A DNA stretch of 64,000 nucleotides, taken from assembly GCF_016907995.1 (NCBI RefSeq), contig NZ_JAFBDA010000001.1, positions 186,001-250,000 of the forward strand. The letters run 5' to 3'. A model generated the notes under the pieces. That model was not told where the DNA came from. It was given only the letters and a program-made list of their open reading frames with translations, and did not search any database. Positions 62,813-64,000 of the stretch are shown piece after piece (the first letter of the stretch is position 1; every line of letters starts with the position of its first letter). The stretch comes from Clostridium sardiniense. Its GTDB lineage: Bacteria; Bacillota; Clostridia; Clostridiales; Clostridiaceae. The translations under genes were made by a program, and so were the position numbers.

Positions 62813-63653
62813 GAATGTTAGTACATTTATAGGCTGTGAATCAGAGTATGATAAGTCAAGTGTTGTAGTATTTGGAGCACCTTTTGATTCAACTACATCC
62901 TTTAGACCAGGTACAAGATTTGCAAGTCAAACTATGAGGCTTGAATCTTGGGGACTTGAAAGTTATAGTCCATACCAAGATGCTGACCTTTATGACATGA
63001 ATATATTTGATGGTGGAGATTTGGAATTACCTTTTGGTAATACAGAAGGCTCACTTAAATGTATAGAGGACTTTGCAACTAAAGTAGTAGAAGATTCTAA
63101 GATTCCAGCTATGATTGGGGGAGAGCATTTAGTAACACTTGGAGCATTTAGGGGAGTATTTAAGAAATATCCTGATGTCCATGTAATACATTTTGATGCT
63201 CATGCAGATTTAAGAGATAGTTATTTAGATCAAAAGTTATCTCATGCAACAGTTCTTCATAGAGTTTGGGACTTAGTTGGTGATAATAAGATATTCCAAT
63301 TTGGAATACGCTCAGGGGATAGAGAGGAATTCCTTTGGGGAAAAGATCATGTATTTACAAACAAATTTAACTGTGACAACTTAGAGTATGCAATTGAGAA
63401 AGTTAAAGAGCATCCAGTCTATGTAACTATAGATTTAGATGTGTTAGACCCATCAGTATTTCCTGGGACAGGAACACCAGAACCAGGAGGAATAGAGTTT
63501 AATACTTTATTAAATTCTATTTTAAAGCTTAAAGGATTGAATATTGTAGGTTTTGATATAAATGAATTATCACCACAATATGACCAAACAGGAGTATCAA
63601 CTGCTGTTGCATGTAAGGTGCTTAGGGAGATGTTACTTATAACAAATAAGTAA
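62805..63653 (+). CDS. speB: Agmatinase
   Basis: 282 residues. The ATG at 62805 is preferred for spacing from AGAGGAT; another ATG is at 62799. It hydrolyses agmatine to putrescine and urea with two manganese ions. The metal ligands are in GGEHLVTLG, HFDAHADLRD and TIDLDVLDPS, and the family end PGTGTPEPGG is intact. The start lies inside speE, so the two are translationally coupled. Last gene of the operon, completing the route arginine to agmatine to putrescine to spermidine. Confidence 0.96.
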   Translation: MNKNVSTFIGCESEYDKSSVVVFGAPFDSTTSFRPGTRFASQTMRLESWGLESYSPYQDADLYDMNIFDGGDLELPFGNTEGSLKCIEDFATKVVEDSKIPAMIGGEHLVTLGAFRGVFKKYPDVHVIHFDAHADLRDSYLDQKLSHATVLHRVWDLVGDNKIFQFGIRSGDREEFLWGKDHVFTNKFNCDNLEYAIEKVKEHPVYVTIDLDVLDPSVFPGTGTPEPGGIEFNTLLNSILKLKGLNIVGFDINELSPQYDQTGVSTAVACKVLREMLLITNK

Positions 63654-63695
63654 TCTAAAAGAGTTTAAATATATTTTAATTGATTGAATTTCTAA

Positions 63696-63740
63696 AAAAG
63701 AAGCTAGAGAGAGGTATGTACTTTCTCTGGCTTCTTATGG
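63696..63740 (+). terminator. Terminator of the speDAEB operon
   Basis: AAGAAGCTAGAGAGAG pairs with TTTCTCTGGCTTCTT around a short loop with G-T pairs. The A run before it and T after it are short. Confidence 0.75.
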
Positions 63741-63744
63741 TTTA

Positions 63745-63775
63745 AAAAAAGGATGTCTATTTGACATCCTTAAAA
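63745..63775 (-). terminator. Terminator of the minus-strand gene at the window end
   Basis: AAGGATGTC pairs with GACATCCTT around TATTT; on the minus strand TTTTTT follows. Confidence 0.75.
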
Positions 63776-63822
63776 TTTTTAGTATAAAAATTATGTATAA
63801 GCATTACTGAATACTTAGCAAT

Positions 63823-64000
63823 TTACTGAATACTTAGTAATTCATTTGAAATTTCCTCAAATCTTTCATCAGATATACCAAGCTTTTTCTTAAACATTTC
63901 ATCATCCATTCTTACAACAATTACCTCACTAGGAGATATTTTTTTGATGATATTTTTAATTTTTTCGATTGATTCGTCATCATCGTTATAGCCTTTAATT
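63823..64000 (-). CDS. C-terminal part of a minus-strand gene, 5' end outside the window
   Basis: 59 codons and the stop are seen, including SIEKIKNIIKKISPSEVIVV, then RMDDEMFKKKLGISDERFEE and a short tail ending LLSIQ. Regular helices and strands suggest a soluble alpha/beta enzyme. The ending reminds me of certain radical-SAM proteins, a weak impression only. The stop region lies in a tandem repeat of about 18 bases (63803-63842). Confidence 0.7.
   Translation of the reverse strand, partial: IKGYNDDDESIEKIKNIIKKISPSEVIVVRMDDEMFKKKLGISDERFEEISNELLSIQ

Overview
The window is a very A+T-rich stretch of a Gram-positive chromosome. Genes start after strong AGGAGG-type ribosome-binding sites, TTG and GTG starts are common, and most genes end in short hairpin terminators. 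The gene families (speD-speA-speE-speB polyamine operon, DUF3784, DUF4179, DUF3888, class-II cyclic-di-GMP riboswitches, sortase-anchored proteins with B-type repeats) fit Clostridium sensu stricto. The species cannot be fixed from this sequence. A complete catalase and a multicopper oxidase suggest an aerotolerant, spore-forming member.

Layout. 1-6165: tail of an NlpC/P60 wall hydrolase, then a three-gene operon with ZorA-like and ZorB-like ion-driven motor proteins and an unrecognised 1085-residue helical protein. 6275-11241: a YgjP-type metallopeptidase, a LevR-like PRD regulator without its ATPase domain, and catalase. 11426-20051: a promoter, a decayed riboswitch copy, three tandem class-II c-di-GMP riboswitches exactly 217 bases apart, and a 2494-residue adhesin with 19 B-type domains and a sortase signal. 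20116-28394: an SdpI-like protein, an MMPL exporter and assorted small enzymes and membrane proteins. 28607-34755: a small bacteriocin with a probable immunity gene, a DeoR regulator, an unexplained structured intergenic region and a MacB-like ABC pair. 35179-38126: a surface-anchored GH63-type glycosidase behind a promoter that overlaps an inverted repeat.

38127-41820 is a decayed accessory patch: a broken ORF before an EntA-type immunity gene, a nucleotidyltransferase, several pseudogenes and an ArdC-like relic, with part of it bracketed by a direct repeat of about 165 bp. 41938-49452 holds an ECF sigma factor with its DUF4179 partner, a GntR-controlled ABC transporter, and a cluster of small membrane proteins with paralogues, a truncated copy and a homopolymer frameshift. 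49716-56687 has a MarR-controlled MFS efflux pump, lipoproteins and small enzymes. 57083-58996 is a CotA-like multicopper oxidase with a charged repeat at its N terminus. 59668-63653 is the spermidine operon, which converts arginine through agmatine and putrescine to spermidine. The window ends in the 3' part of a minus-strand gene.

The two strongest signals are the riboswitch array driving the giant adhesin, which implies that high c-di-GMP switches on surface attachment through serial terminators, and the Zorya-like motor operon, whose third gene matches none of the Zorya effectors I know. I saw no rRNA, tRNA, CRISPR array or intact insertion sequence. All calls rest on reading the sequence and on family knowledge; no database search was run.
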